From NCBI GenBank assembly GCA_002729295.1, contig PBTU01000122.1:1-28538 (forward strand): a stretch of DNA of 28,538 bases, read 5' to 3'. Source of the DNA: Verrucomicrobiales bacterium (GTDB taxonomy: Bacteria; Verrucomicrobiota; Verrucomicrobiia; Verrucomicrobiales; Akkermansiaceae). Position 1 is the stretch's first letter; every line of letters starts with the position of its first letter. Below the pieces are notes generated by a model, which saw only the letters and a list, made by a program, of their open reading frames with translations, did not search any database and had not been told where the DNA came from. Made by a program: the position numbers and the translations under genes. Below are positions 1 to 7,702 of this stretch, one piece after another.

Positions 1-275
1 AAGGCAACGGCCGCAGCCACGGCCAATCGAACCGACGATGGAAATTTCGTCACCACTTTCTCTTCCGGCACCGCCTCCAACGGGCTCTCGCCTTCCAACA
101 TCTCGAGCGAGTGATCGACCGAAAGATAACGCCGCATGATCTTTCGGTACTCCGCACTCTCGACCATCTTATCCTGCATCGCCTCGAAGTCCTCTGGGCT
201 CAACTCACCATCGAGATAGGACTCGAGCCATTCCTGCTCCTCCGGCGAGAGTTGGGAAAATTGATCCTGCTTCAT
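1..275 (-). CDS. Anti-sigma/FecR-like membrane protein, N-terminal part (runs off left edge)
   Basis: The visible part is 91 codons from an ATG at 275 and stays open to the window edge. The first ~80 residues are acidic and soluble (begins MKQDQFSQLSPEEQEWLESY). They include a 'YLDGELSPEDFEAM' stretch typical of anti-sigma or FecR-type N-termini. The last visible residues (SVRLAVAAAVA) look like the start of a transmembrane helix. The start codon overlaps the stop of the ECF sigma gene (ATGA at 272-275), so the two are probably translationally coupled. In Verrucomicrobiota and Planctomycetota, sigma factors of this type are often followed by such a protein, sometimes with a LamG or FecR domain outside the membrane. 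The C-terminal domain is not visible, so binding to the sigma factor is inferred from position. Confidence 0.7.
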   Translation of the reverse strand, partial: MKQDQFSQLSPEEQEWLESYLDGELSPEDFEAMQDKMVESAEYRKIMRRYLSVDHSLEMLEGESPLEAVPEEKVVTKFPSSVRLAVAAAVA

Positions 276-826
276 GAGATCTGATTTGCCTCTGAGATTT
301 TTCCTTCCACGCATCCCATCAACTGATGACGCAGCCTCTTAAGCCGCATATAAAATGCCGCCGCACTACTCCCGGCCTCCTCAGCCATCTCCTTCACCTT
401 GATTCCCGGCGTGTAAGCCAGGGTAATGAACTGCCGCTGCTTGTCCGGCATCGCCGCCAAACATTCCTCCAATGCGGAATGCTCCTCCCGGCGGGTCTCG
501 ATTTCCTCTTCACCTTCATCCGCCATCAAATCAAAGACATCCTCTCTGAACACCAGCCGGTCCCGCGCCATTTTCCGGCGATAGGCAAGGGCTTCAAAAC
601 GCGCAATCACGCAGGCCCATTTCATGAAATTCGTCTCGAGATCATATTGCTCGAACTTCCGCCAAGCCACGATAGCGGTCTGCTGCATCACCTCGTCCGC
701 ATCTGACCACGTCGGCAGCAAGGAACGAATAAAACGCCGCAAGTCCGGCTCAAAATGGGTAAACCGTTGAATAAAGGCCTCGTATCGGAGGTCTTCCTCG
801 GCGGATTCTTTTTCAGATTGGGACAT
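272..826 (-). CDS. ECF RNA polymerase sigma factor, Rhodopirellula/Verrucomicrobium family
   Basis: The product has 184 residues and the usual two-domain ECF layout. Region 2 lies at about residues 18-90 (FIQRFTHFEPDLRRFIRSLL, then SDADEVMQQTAIVAWRKF, then a WACVIARFEALAYRRK segment). Region 4 is a helix-turn-helix at about 117-170 (CLAAMPDKQRQFITLAY, then VKEMAEEAGSSAAAFYMRLK). The 'A(D/E)(E/D)VMQQT' core and spacing fit the sigma-70 subfamily common in this phylum. It directs RNA polymerase to an unknown regulon. The ATG at 826 has a GGCGGAAAG-type ribosome site just upstream. The stop overlaps the anti-sigma-like start, and the esterase lies 52 bases upstream on the same strand, so the three may share a transcript. 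The trigger cannot be read from the sequence. Confidence 0.92.
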   Translation of the reverse strand: MSQSEKESAEEDLRYEAFIQRFTHFEPDLRRFIRSLLPTWSDADEVMQQTAIVAWRKFEQYDLETNFMKWACVIARFEALAYRRKMARDRLVFREDVFDLMADEGEEEIETRREEHSALEECLAAMPDKQRQFITLAYTPGIKVKEMAEEAGSSAAAFYMRLKRLRHQLMGCVEGKISEANQIS

Positions 827-878
827 GGCTTTCCGCCCTACTACTGCCGCTCCTCAAAAATCTAACGATCCGACTTCG

Positions 879-1811
879 CTACTTGCCTTTTGCCTGCTCA
901 AACAACCATTCGTGCAGCTCGGTAGTGCGGAGAACTTCTCCAACAATCCCATGGTTTCCGTCGGGGTATTCGGTGTATTTCACCTCGGCACGCGCCTTCT
1001 TCAGCGCCTCTACCATCCCCTGGCTTTGGCTCACCCTCACGATGGCATCTTTCGCGCCGTGGAAAACCCAGATCGGTACTTTCTTCATACTTGAAGCCGA
1101 TCCCGGATTCCCTCCCCCCGCGATGGGCACACCCGCCGCAAACAACTTCGGCTCCTGCTCCAAGATGTGAAAGGTCCCGTAACCGCCCATCGAGTATCCC
1201 GCAAGGTATACCCGTTTTTCATCAATCGGAAGATTCTTCAATAGCTCCCTCACAATCTCCACCACGCCATCGGCCTTCGCACCATTCCAACCCAACTGAT
1301 CCGGATTCTGCGGCGAGATGATAAAACAAGGTCGCTTCCTGAAATTATCACCACTCGCAAAGGTCCGCGCCTGCCCGGGCGAATCCGGCGTCATGACATC
1401 GCCTCCCCGTCCATGTAACCACACCACGAGGGGATAGCCGACGTCCTTCGATTTCTTCATCTTCCGCTCACCGAAAATGCGATACTTCAAGCCATGCCCC
1501 TCCGTGCGCTCCCAGTCACCCGTCAACAATTTGGCAAATTCATCCGTCGCCACCTTGCCATTCTTCGCAGCCTCGGCCTCCTCCATTTCAACCAGCTTCG
1601 CTTTCACCCATTCCTGGTCGGCTTCGGACAATATCGCCAATTGAATGGTGAACACCTTTCGGTCTCTCGACCTCCGGATCGTCACCTTCCCGTCCGATGA
1701 CTTTACAAATTCAGCCCGAATCGTCTTTCCACCTTCCCCGGTCGTCCACGTCCGGACTTCGGCAAAAGACCACAGAGAAACACTCAATAGGATCAACAAC
1801 ACCCTTTTCAT
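879..1811 (-). CDS. Secreted SHD1-domain / alpha-beta-hydrolase esterase
   Basis: I start this at the ATG at 1811, not the longer 1841 frame, because MKRVLLILLSVSLWSFAEV is then a clean signal peptide and a G-rich ribosome site precedes it. The product is 310 residues. Residues ~20-75 resemble the SHD1 (Sla1-homology-like) domain found before enzymes in Planctomycetota and Verrucomicrobiota (RTWTTGEGGKTIRAEF, ending near LSEADQEWV). The rest is a PHB-depolymerase/feruloyl-esterase-like hydrolase: WLHGRGGD near 131-138, nucleophile elbow GYSMG with Ser207, acid in HGAKDAIV (Asp255) and His287 in DGNHG. The triad order is intact, so it should be active. The substrate could be an acetylated or feruloylated polysaccharide or a polyester; the sequence does not decide. 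Confidence 0.85.
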   Translation of the reverse strand: MKRVLLILLSVSLWSFAEVRTWTTGEGGKTIRAEFVKSSDGKVTIRRSRDRKVFTIQLAILSEADQEWVKAKLVEMEEAEAAKNGKVATDEFAKLLTGDWERTEGHGLKYRIFGERKMKKSKDVGYPLVVWLHGRGGDVMTPDSPGQARTFASGDNFRKRPCFIISPQNPDQLGWNGAKADGVVEIVRELLKNLPIDEKRVYLAGYSMGGYGTFHILEQEPKLFAAGVPIAGGGNPGSASSMKKVPIWVFHGAKDAIVRVSQSQGMVEALKKARAEVKYTEYPDGNHGIVGEVLRTTELHEWLFEQAKGK

Positions 1812-1880
1812 TTCCCCACCATGCCCCCTCTCTACCTCCAATCAATGAAATTTTGGAGCTTAGCCCCCTGCCAACTCGAC

Positions 1881-2031
1881 AACGACGCCTTGGAAGCCTC
1901 AGGCAACTTCCAAATTGTTTATAATAATGCCTCCGGTGTTTGGGTTTCTTGGGCCGGCAACAACGGTCCCCCTCAACACCTCGCAACATGTCGCTGTCAC
2001 CTACGACTCGGGAACGCATCTAGATTTTCAT
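1881..2031 (+). pseudogene. LamG-like domain remnant with a frameshift
   Basis: Two adjacent frames each carry half of a LamG/concanavalin-like signature. The first frame (from about 1881) reads DALEASGNFQIVYNNASG followed by VWVSWAGNN. The next frame then continues as LNTSQHVAVTYDSGT, matching the common LamG 'HVAVTYD' strand. The switch falls in a run of five C at 1968-1972; removing one C would join the halves in one frame. There is no proper start, and the domain breaks off soon after. I read it as the relic of an exported LamG protein, possibly related to the FecR/LamG type that accompanies sigma factors in this phylum. A sequencing error in the C run is possible but would not restore a whole gene. 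Confidence 0.45.
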
Positions 2032-2064
2032 TGCGTCTCGTGGAGCCGGCATCCAGTTTTCTTA

Positions 2065-2586
2065 ATGATGAACACCACGAAGATTCTCGGCTTGCTTGCC
2101 ATTTTTTTCTCAAGCTGCGCCACCCGCGTAGAAGTCGAACCCCGCCCCGCAGGCTGGGTGACTCCCAAACTCACTGCCGCCGCCCAAACCGGACAACCGG
2201 TCGATCTCAAGTACGCCCTCAGCGGGCCCTGGGCCGCCGTCTTCTTCTATCCGGTCGCGAATACATTCTAGTGAGCCAAACAAGTCAAATCGCTGCAGGC
2301 TGCTGCGCCCACTTTCGCCGAAAAAAAGATCCAAATCATCGGAGTCTCCATGGACACCGTGCCAGACCAAAAAGTCTTCTCTAATAAATTACGCGTCACC
2401 TTCCCCCTCCTCGCGGACATCGATGGGAAAATTTGCGATGCCTTCAAGGTCGTCCACCCCAACGACAAAGCTAACCGGGAAACCTTTCTCTTCCGCGATG
2501 GAAAGCTCGTCCACCACTTCCCCAAAGTCGATGCCGCAAACCAAGCCGAGGAACTTCTCGAAAAAATTGCCGAACTGAGCCGATAG
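2065..2586 (+). pseudogene. Peroxiredoxin-like lipoprotein interrupted by in-frame TAG-TGA at the catalytic position
   Basis: A single frame runs from ATG 2065 or 2068 to TAG 2584-2586 and encodes a BCP/AhpC-TSA-type protein. It begins MNTTKILGLLAIFFSSC, which looks like a lipoprotein signal with Cys17. It continues WAAVFFYPVANTF, then TAG (2269-2271) and TGA (2272-2274), and then resumes without a frame change as AKQVKSLQAAAPTF, IIGVSMDTVPDQKVFSNKL, VTFPLLADIDGKICDAF and ANRETFLFRDGKLV. In BCP the matching stretch is Y-P-K-x-x-T-P-G-C-T, so the two stops replace Gly and the peroxidatic Cys. The usual resolving Cys five residues on is Lys. All other landmarks and 104 downstream codons are intact. 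It is either a fresh pseudogene, a sequence error, or a recoded gene (TGA as selenocysteine would still leave the TAG unexplained). Confidence 0.7.
2291..2307 (+). other. Small hairpin 16 bases after the in-frame TGA
   Basis: CGCTGCAGGCTGCTGCG can fold as CGC/GCG and GCA/TGC pairs with one T-T mismatch and a GGC loop. Its position after the TGA and the G at the start of the loop are within what is described for bacterial SECIS elements, but the upper stem is only three pairs. Such small GC-rich hairpins arise easily in coding DNA, so this is weak support for selenocysteine decoding. Confidence 0.2.
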
Positions 2587-2629
2587 GATGAGCTGATTCA
2601 TCAACGAGGCTTCTCAAGCTCACAAAAAA

Positions 2630-2712
2630 TACCGCCGGCGGGGATCGAACCCGCACGATCTAGGATCAATGGATTTTAAATCCACAGCGTCTACCAATTC
2701 CGCCACGGCGGC
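2630..2712 (-). tRNA. tRNA-Leu (anticodon UAA)
   Basis: On the minus strand the sequence folds as a class II tRNA of 83 nt. The acceptor stem is GCCGCCG/CGGCGGT with a terminal G-U pair and discriminator A. The D-arm contains AATTGGTAGACGC, the anticodon loop is TTTAAAA (UAA at positions 34-36), there is a long variable arm built on GATC...GATC, and the T-arm is GCGGG-TTCGATC-CCCGC. The 3' CCA is not encoded. The long variable arm and the anticodon agree on leucine. Gene fragments flank it on both sides. Confidence 0.96.
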
Positions 2713-2777
2713 TTCTCTTCCGGGCTGAGCGGAGTCTTTGACAGCAAACCGATCTTGGCAAGTCCGGAGAACATGAT

Positions 2778-2921
2778 CCCGTCACAATCAGGCACTTTCA
2801 TCGAGGCCAAAATCGCGCCGTATTCGATCACTTCTGCTTTGAGCCCGTTGGCATTTCGAAGGGTGAAAAACTCAACGGGATGCCAGTCCGAGGTTGTTCC
2901 GTGAGGAGAAGTTTCAAACTT
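2778..2921 (-). pseudogene. Aldose 1-epimerase (galactose mutarotase) N-terminal fragment
   Basis: Minus-strand reading gives SPHGTTSDWHPVEFFTLRNA followed by NGLKAEVIEYGAILASMKVP and DCDG. This matches the start of GalM-type aldose 1-epimerases (FTL-N-NG, YGAI-S, VPDRDG). There is no start codon: an in-frame TAA sits at 2922-2924 just before the fragment. After DCDG the similarity ends, the frame continues with unrelated residues, and tRNA-Leu begins 66 bases later. The catalytic residues of the family lie further downstream and are missing, so the fragment cannot be functional. It is a relic of a gene lost next to the tRNA, and is too short and headless to appear in simple gene calls. Confidence 0.6.
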
Positions 2922-2939
2922 TTAAAAAAAGTTGGCCCA

Positions 2940-5900
2940 TTAATCGAGAATATGAACTTCGACCCGGCGATTCTTGCGACGGCTGGCCTCATCCTTGTTC
3001 GGGTCCGCCGGCTGGCTGTCTGCGACACCAAGAGATTTCAATCGCTCGGCGGGAATCCCCTGACGGACCAGAAAATCGAGCAGAGCCTTCGAACGTTCGC
3101 GGCTCAGCTTCAGATTATCCGCTTTTCTTCCGAGATCACAGGTGTGTCCCACGATCTCAAAACGAGCCTCGGGATAAACCATCAGCACCTCCTTCACTTG
3201 GGTGAGAACCCTTGTTTGCTGCTCCTTCAAATCGGTCTCTCCCTCGGCGTAGCGAATGGGGTCAATCGTCGCCATACGACGCCGGAGTTGATCAAGTTGC
3301 TTCTCCATCGCGGCATTACTGAGATGCAAACGCCCGAGATCAATGCGAACCTTCTTCAAGTCCGCGGTCTTGGCTGCCAAGTCAGCATTGAGCGTGTTTT
3401 TCTCCCTCTCTAATTTAGCCAGCTTTGCCTGCTGGTCTGGCTTTACCGTCATTCCTGCGCGAGCTTTTTTTAAGTCAGCATCTTTCTTCGTCACCTCCAT
3501 ACTCAGCCTTTCCTTGTCCTGTTCTAGAGCCTCCACCCGAGCCGAAACGGTAGCGTAATCTTTCTTCAGTTGCTTCGCTTCGGCTGCAACCGCAGCGGCG
3601 TTCTTTGATTCCAGCTCAGCGCGGGTAAGGCGAGTCTTCGTCTCCGCAAGGGTCTTTTGAAGTCGGTCCCGTTCGGTAGTCAGACGAACGGCAGATTCAG
3701 CAAGCTTGATCTTCTTGGCCATCTCCGTTTGCGCGGTGCTCATACCGGCTTTGGCCTTAACCAAAGCGTCGCGCGCTTTCTCCAGCTCTTGATTCAATTG
3801 CTTGCTCTTGGCCGAAAACTCGGCCTTTTCCTTGCTTAGTTTCTTGGAAGCTTCGACCAATTTGGCGTTCTCCATCAACTTGTTTTCGGCAAGCTTCATC
3901 GTCTTTTGGGCTGCCTGTAAATCGGTTTGGGCCGCCTTTAACTCCTTACCGAGTTGGTCACGCTCGATTCCCAGCTTCTTGGCCGAAGCCGCGAGCTTCA
4001 TGCTTTCAGAAATCTTGGTGTTCATCGCCTTCAACAATGTTTGCGAATCTTCGTAATCTCTCCTCGCCTTCTCAAGGTCGGCTGCGAGCGCGGTCTTTTC
4101 CCGAGCGAGCTTGCTTGCGGCCATTACAGCATCTTTGCTCTTCAGGAGATTGGCTTCCAAAGTTTTTACCTTCCGCTCAAGCGACGCCATCGCCGATTTG
4201 CTAGTGGCCACTTCCTTGGTCAGAGCATCACGCCGAACGACAAGTTCCTGATTATCCTTTCCAAGCTGGGCTGCCCTGGCCGCCAATTCGGTCGCCTTTT
4301 TCAAATCCGACTGCATCGTCTTCGAGCCATTGCGCAACTTGGTTAGCTCGACTGTTGATTGCTCCAACTTCTTCTTCAAATCGTCACGCTCTGCCGTCAG
4401 TTTATTTGCGACCATCGCAGCCTCCTTGTTTTTAGTCAGCTCAACCTCCATTGAGTTTACCTTTCCTTCGAGAGTGGTCATTGCGGAGTTGCTTGCCGCC
4501 ACTTCCTTGGCCAAGGTATCACGTCGGGCCACCAATTCCTGGTTTTCTTGTCCGAGCTTGGCGGCATTCGCGGCAAGTGCCGTCGCCTTGATCAACGCAG
4601 CCTGCATTGACTTCGCGGCACCTTGATCTTGAGTCAGTTTTTTCTGAAGGTCCGCCAGCTCGCCGGTCAACTTTTTGTTGGCAGCAGCCAGCTTCTTCGT
4701 CGCCATTGCAGCATCCCTGTTTTTAGCCAAATCAGCCTCCAAAGATTTCACCTTTTCTTCAAGAGCAGTCATTCCAGTCTTCCCCGCCGTCACCTCCTTG
4801 GCCAAAGCGTCTCGGCGGTCCACCAGTTCCTGGTTTTCTCTCCCTAGCTTGGCGGCACGCGCAGCAAGCGCCGTCGCCCTGGTCAACGCGACCTGCATCG
4901 ACTTCGCGTCGCTCTGGAGCTGCTCCAGCTCTTTTGTTGATTGGGTCAACTTCCTCTGCAAGCCATCGCGCTCTTCGATCAACTTCTTGTGAGTGTCCTC
5001 TAATTTTTTCGCGGCCTGAGCGAGAGAGACATTCTTCTTTAGCTCCGCCTTGATGACTGCCTGCTCATTTTTAGCCACCAGCATTTCTTCCACCGCGAGT
5101 TCCAGCTTGTTTGCCAATTCATCCCGCTCCCCCAAAAGCGTCTTGTTCTCTTTGCCAATTTTTTCAGCCATCGCAGCCTGCTCCATTATTTTGGCCAGGC
5201 GGCCTTCAAGCTCCGTCATTTTGCGTTGGGATTGATCGAGACCGACATTTGAATCAGCCAATTCCTTCTGCAAGCGAGCCCGCTCATCAGTGAGCTTCTT
5301 CTGCTCTTTGGCCGCCATCGCCAACTTGCCCCACAGGTCGTCGCGCACTTTAATCAGGACCGGGGTATCGAGCGCTTTCTTTTTCGCTGCGGCAAGATCT
5401 TTCCGAAGTTCCGCCATTTCCGATTCACGGCTCGCCAAAAGCTTGTTGAGCTTCTCCTGCCCCTTCACGGCTTTTTGTAAATCCGCCGTCAACGCGCCAC
5501 CTTTGGCACGGACCGTTTCGAGACGCTTGATCTCCGCATTACGGGAAGCGAGTTGAGTTTTAATCGCACCGGCCTGTTCTTCCAGCAAGGCGATCCGCTG
5601 GGCCGATTTGATCTGGGCGACCTCGGCTACCGAGGCGCGCTTGAAGAGTTCATCGACCCTCGCAATCAGCGCATTCTTCTCGCCGCGCAAAACCTGATAC
5701 TGACCCAAAAGTGTCGAGCGTTCGGCGGTTTCTTTGCGAAGCAGTTCTTCGAGCTTCTTGGTTCGACCCTGCAATGCCTTTAGCTGACTGAGCTTCACTT
5801 GAGCCACCGCAAGTGCCGATTGCTCCTCTTTGAGTGACTTTCGCAAGCCGGCTAAATCGCTTCCGACCTTTCTCCGAAGAGCTACCATCTCGCTGTCTTG

Positions 5901-6215
5901 CGCCTTCATGCCCTCACGAGCCTCGGCCTCGAGCTTCTGATGCTCACGAATTTTTTGAGCCGCTTCATCGAGCTGCTTCTGCAGTTGCTCGACCTTACCT
6001 CTTTGATCCGGAACCTGAGGACGCTTTGCGAGCTTAGCGTAATCTTTTTGCAGAACACGATAGTCCCGCAGGGTCTGTCCAAAATCCTTTTCGAGCTGGA
6101 GAACCAATTTAATCAGCTTCTCCCGTTCCTCACGGGATTTATCAGCTTCCTGGGCACAGATCGGGGAACACAGCGTCAGCCAAAACGTCGCTATAACTTT
6201 AAAAAAATTTGCCAT
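2940..6215 (-). CDS. Giant coiled-coil protein with C-terminal OmpA peptidoglycan-binding domain
   Basis: The product has 1091 residues. Residues 1-22 form a signal peptide (FFKVIATFWLTLCSPICAQ). Residues ~25-980 are almost uninterrupted Lys/Glu/Ala/Leu coiled coil, including a tandem repeat with an exact 97-residue period (KSMQ at 438, KSMQ at 535, KTMQ at 632). The last ~100 residues are OmpA-like: ARFEIVGHTCDLGRKADNL, LSRERS, and RRKNRRVEVHI at the end. In the usual G-H-T-D motif that contacts diaminopimelate, the Asp position is Cys1026, with Asp at the next position. The likely role is a long periplasmic rod or tether anchored to peptidoglycan at the C-terminus. It is transcribed divergently from the sulfatase and has no clear partner gene. 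Confidence 0.85.
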   Translation of the reverse strand: MANFFKVIATFWLTLCSPICAQEADKSREEREKLIKLVLQLEKDFGQTLRDYRVLQKDYAKLAKRPQVPDQRGKVEQLQKQLDEAAQKIREHQKLEAEAREGMKAQDSEMVALRRKVGSDLAGLRKSLKEEQSALAVAQVKLSQLKALQGRTKKLEELLRKETAERSTLLGQYQVLRGEKNALIARVDELFKRASVAEVAQIKSAQRIALLEEQAGAIKTQLASRNAEIKRLETVRAKGGALTADLQKAVKGQEKLNKLLASRESEMAELRKDLAAAKKKALDTPVLIKVRDDLWGKLAMAAKEQKKLTDERARLQKELADSNVGLDQSQRKMTELEGRLAKIMEQAAMAEKIGKENKTLLGERDELANKLELAVEEMLVAKNEQAVIKAELKKNVSLAQAAKKLEDTHKKLIEERDGLQRKLTQSTKELEQLQSDAKSMQVALTRATALAARAAKLGRENQELVDRRDALAKEVTAGKTGMTALEEKVKSLEADLAKNRDAAMATKKLAAANKKLTGELADLQKKLTQDQGAAKSMQAALIKATALAANAAKLGQENQELVARRDTLAKEVAASNSAMTTLEGKVNSMEVELTKNKEAAMVANKLTAERDDLKKKLEQSTVELTKLRNGSKTMQSDLKKATELAARAAQLGKDNQELVVRRDALTKEVATSKSAMASLERKVKTLEANLLKSKDAVMAASKLAREKTALAADLEKARRDYEDSQTLLKAMNTKISESMKLAASAKKLGIERDQLGKELKAAQTDLQAAQKTMKLAENKLMENAKLVEASKKLSKEKAEFSAKSKQLNQELEKARDALVKAKAGMSTAQTEMAKKIKLAESAVRLTTERDRLQKTLAETKTRLTRAELESKNAAAVAAEAKQLKKDYATVSARVEALEQDKERLSMEVTKKDADLKKARAGMTVKPDQQAKLAKLEREKNTLNADLAAKTADLKKVRIDLGRLHLSNAAMEKQLDQLRRRMATIDPIRYAEGETDLKEQQTRVLTQVKEVLMVYPEARFEIVGHTCDLGRKADNLKLSRERSKALLDFLVRQGIPAERLKSLGVADSQPADPNKDEASRRKNRRVEVHILD
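4110..4904 (-). repeat. Three coding tandem repeats of 291 bp (97 residues)
   Basis: Within the coiled-coil gene, units begin at 4904, 4613 and 4322 on the minus strand. Each opens with K(S/T)MQ, followed by (A/S)-L-x-x-A-T-x-L-A-A, then AAxLGx(E/D)NQELVxRRDxLxKEV. The third copy degrades after about 70 residues. The period is exactly 291 bp between the first three MQ codons, which suggests duplication within the gene, although codons have since diverged. A looser copy (EKIGKENKTLLGERDEL) occurs upstream near residue 351. Confidence 0.8.
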
Positions 6216-6266
6216 AATGGTGCGGAAGAGTGGAATATTCTAAAAAATTAATCTTTTAGGCAAGCG

Positions 6267-6280
6267 GGAATTAGAATTCC
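6267..6280. promoter_or_regulatory. Inverted repeat GGAATT-AG-AATTCC in the divergent intergenic region
   Basis: A perfect 6+2+6 inverted repeat lies in the 119-bp gap between the divergent OmpA-type gene and the sulfatase. It is 54 bases upstream of the sulfatase start and 52 bases from the other start. A second short palindrome GAATATTC is at 6233-6240. The position suits a shared operator, but short AT-rich palindromes occur by chance and no promoter elements could be assigned. Confidence 0.22.
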
Positions 6281-6334
6281 TGGCTTTGCTGCTTCAGTGA
6301 TTGAATCCTGCATTCATCAACGTTTACTGGCCCC

Positions 6335-7702
6335 ATGACGTGGAAAATCCCATTCTTTTTACTCACCGCACTCCATTCCTGGGGTGCCTCAACGCCGAAT
6401 ATAGTCCTCTTCTACGCTGATGACCTTGGATACACCGACCTGGCCTGCCAGGGGTCGAAATACTACGAAACCCCTAACCTCGACCGCCTCGCCAAGGAGG
6501 GAATGCGTTTCACCCAAGCCTACGCCTCGGCCGCCAATTGCGCTCCGTCCCGCGCTTCCCTGATGACCGGAAAATACACCCCGCGTCATGGAATCTTCAC
6601 CGTCGGCAACTCCGATCGCGGCAAAGCGCAGCACCGCAAGCTCATCCCGATCAAGAACACTACAATCCTCGATCCGAAATTCACCACCCTCGGCGAAGCT
6701 CTCCAAGCCCGCGGCTACCGCACCTGCGTCGCGGGCAAATGGCATCTCACCGAAGACCCGACCAAGGACGGCTTCCACACCAACTTTGGCGGCACCACCT
6801 GGGGACATCCTAAGTCCTACTTTTCGCCCTACAAAAATCCCTACCTCAAAGACGGACCGAAAGGAGAGCATCTCCCCGAGCGCCTCGGCCGCGATGTCTC
6901 GGGCTGGATTAAGGAGAACGCCGAGTCGCCCTTCTTCGTCTACTTCCCCTTCTACTCGGTGCACACCCCCATTCAGTCGACCAAGGAGCTCAAAGCCAAG
7001 TACACCAAAAAGACTGGCAACAAGTCCCACAACAACCCGGCCTACGCCGGCATGATCGAATCCATGGACACCGCCATCGGACAGATCCTCAAGACGCTCG
7101 ATGATCTCAAGATCGCCGGCAACACCCTCGTCATTTTCACCTCCGACAACGGGCCACACGGAGCGTTTTCCACCGCCGATCCCTTACGGGGATCGAAGGG
7201 GATGTATTACGAAGGAGGCATCCGCGAGCCCTTCATTGCCCGATTCCCCGGCATGATCAACGCAGACACAACCAATGACACCCCGATTCATCAAGTCGAC
7301 CTCTTCCCCTCACTCGTTTCACTAGCCGATGGAAAACCCGACTCCTCTCTCGACGGGCTCAACATCCTTCCCGCGCTCAAAGGAGAAGCTCTCCCCGAGC
7401 GCACGCTCTTCTGGCACTTCCCCGCCTACCTTCAGGGATATAGCGCCGGGAACGGTTCGGCCTCCCAACACTTCCGCACCACACCCTGCGGCGTGATCAG
7501 GAAAGGCGATTGGAAATTGATCGAATACTTCGAAGACAACAGTACGGAGCTCTATAACCTTAAGAACGACCTCTCCGAAAGGAGCAACCTCGCTTCCAAG
7601 AAGCCCGAAAAAGTCAAAGAACTCCTCGCCAAACTCAAATCCTGGCAAAAGAAAACCAAGGCCCCTATTCCCACCGAAAAGAATCCAAAATTTAGGCCTT
7701 AA
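6335..7702 (+). CDS. Secreted type I (formylglycine) sulfatase
   Basis: This 455-residue protein has a signal peptide (PFFLLTALHSWGA). It shows the sulfatase landmarks in order: metal-binding Asp29-Asp30 (LFYADDLGYTD), the C-x-P-S-R modification motif NCAPSRASLMTGKYTPRHG with Cys69 as the formylglycine precursor, GKWHL with Lys135 and His137, FTSDNGPHG with Asp271 and Asn272, and a Lys in GSKGMYYEGGIREPF near 288. It hydrolyses sulfate esters outside the cytoplasm, most likely on sulfated polysaccharides. The Cys-type motif requires a formylglycine-generating enzyme, which is not in this window. No ribosome site of normal strength precedes the ATG. The length is normal and nothing is missing; the exact sulfatase subfamily was not resolved. 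Confidence 0.95.
   Translation: MTWKIPFFLLTALHSWGASTPNIVLFYADDLGYTDLACQGSKYYETPNLDRLAKEGMRFTQAYASAANCAPSRASLMTGKYTPRHGIFTVGNSDRGKAQHRKLIPIKNTTILDPKFTTLGEALQARGYRTCVAGKWHLTEDPTKDGFHTNFGGTTWGHPKSYFSPYKNPYLKDGPKGEHLPERLGRDVSGWIKENAESPFFVYFPFYSVHTPIQSTKELKAKYTKKTGNKSHNNPAYAGMIESMDTAIGQILKTLDDLKIAGNTLVIFTSDNGPHGAFSTADPLRGSKGMYYEGGIREPFIARFPGMINADTTNDTPIHQVDLFPSLVSLADGKPDSSLDGLNILPALKGEALPERTLFWHFPAYLQGYSAGNGSASQHFRTTPCGVIRKGDWKLIEYFEDNSTELYNLKNDLSERSNLASKKPEKVKELLAKLKSWQKKTKAPIPTEKNPKFRP

Noticed and set aside
1821..2384. 187-codon plus-strand frame across the LamG relic and peroxiredoxin
   Set aside because: Its first part is the LamG relic, but from ~1970 on it is a shifted reading of the LamG and peroxiredoxin frame and has no coherent domain.
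4110..4904. Regular repeats that could be mistaken for a CRISPR or satellite array
   Set aside because: The 291-bp period is in frame and encodes coiled-coil units; the copies differ at many third positions.
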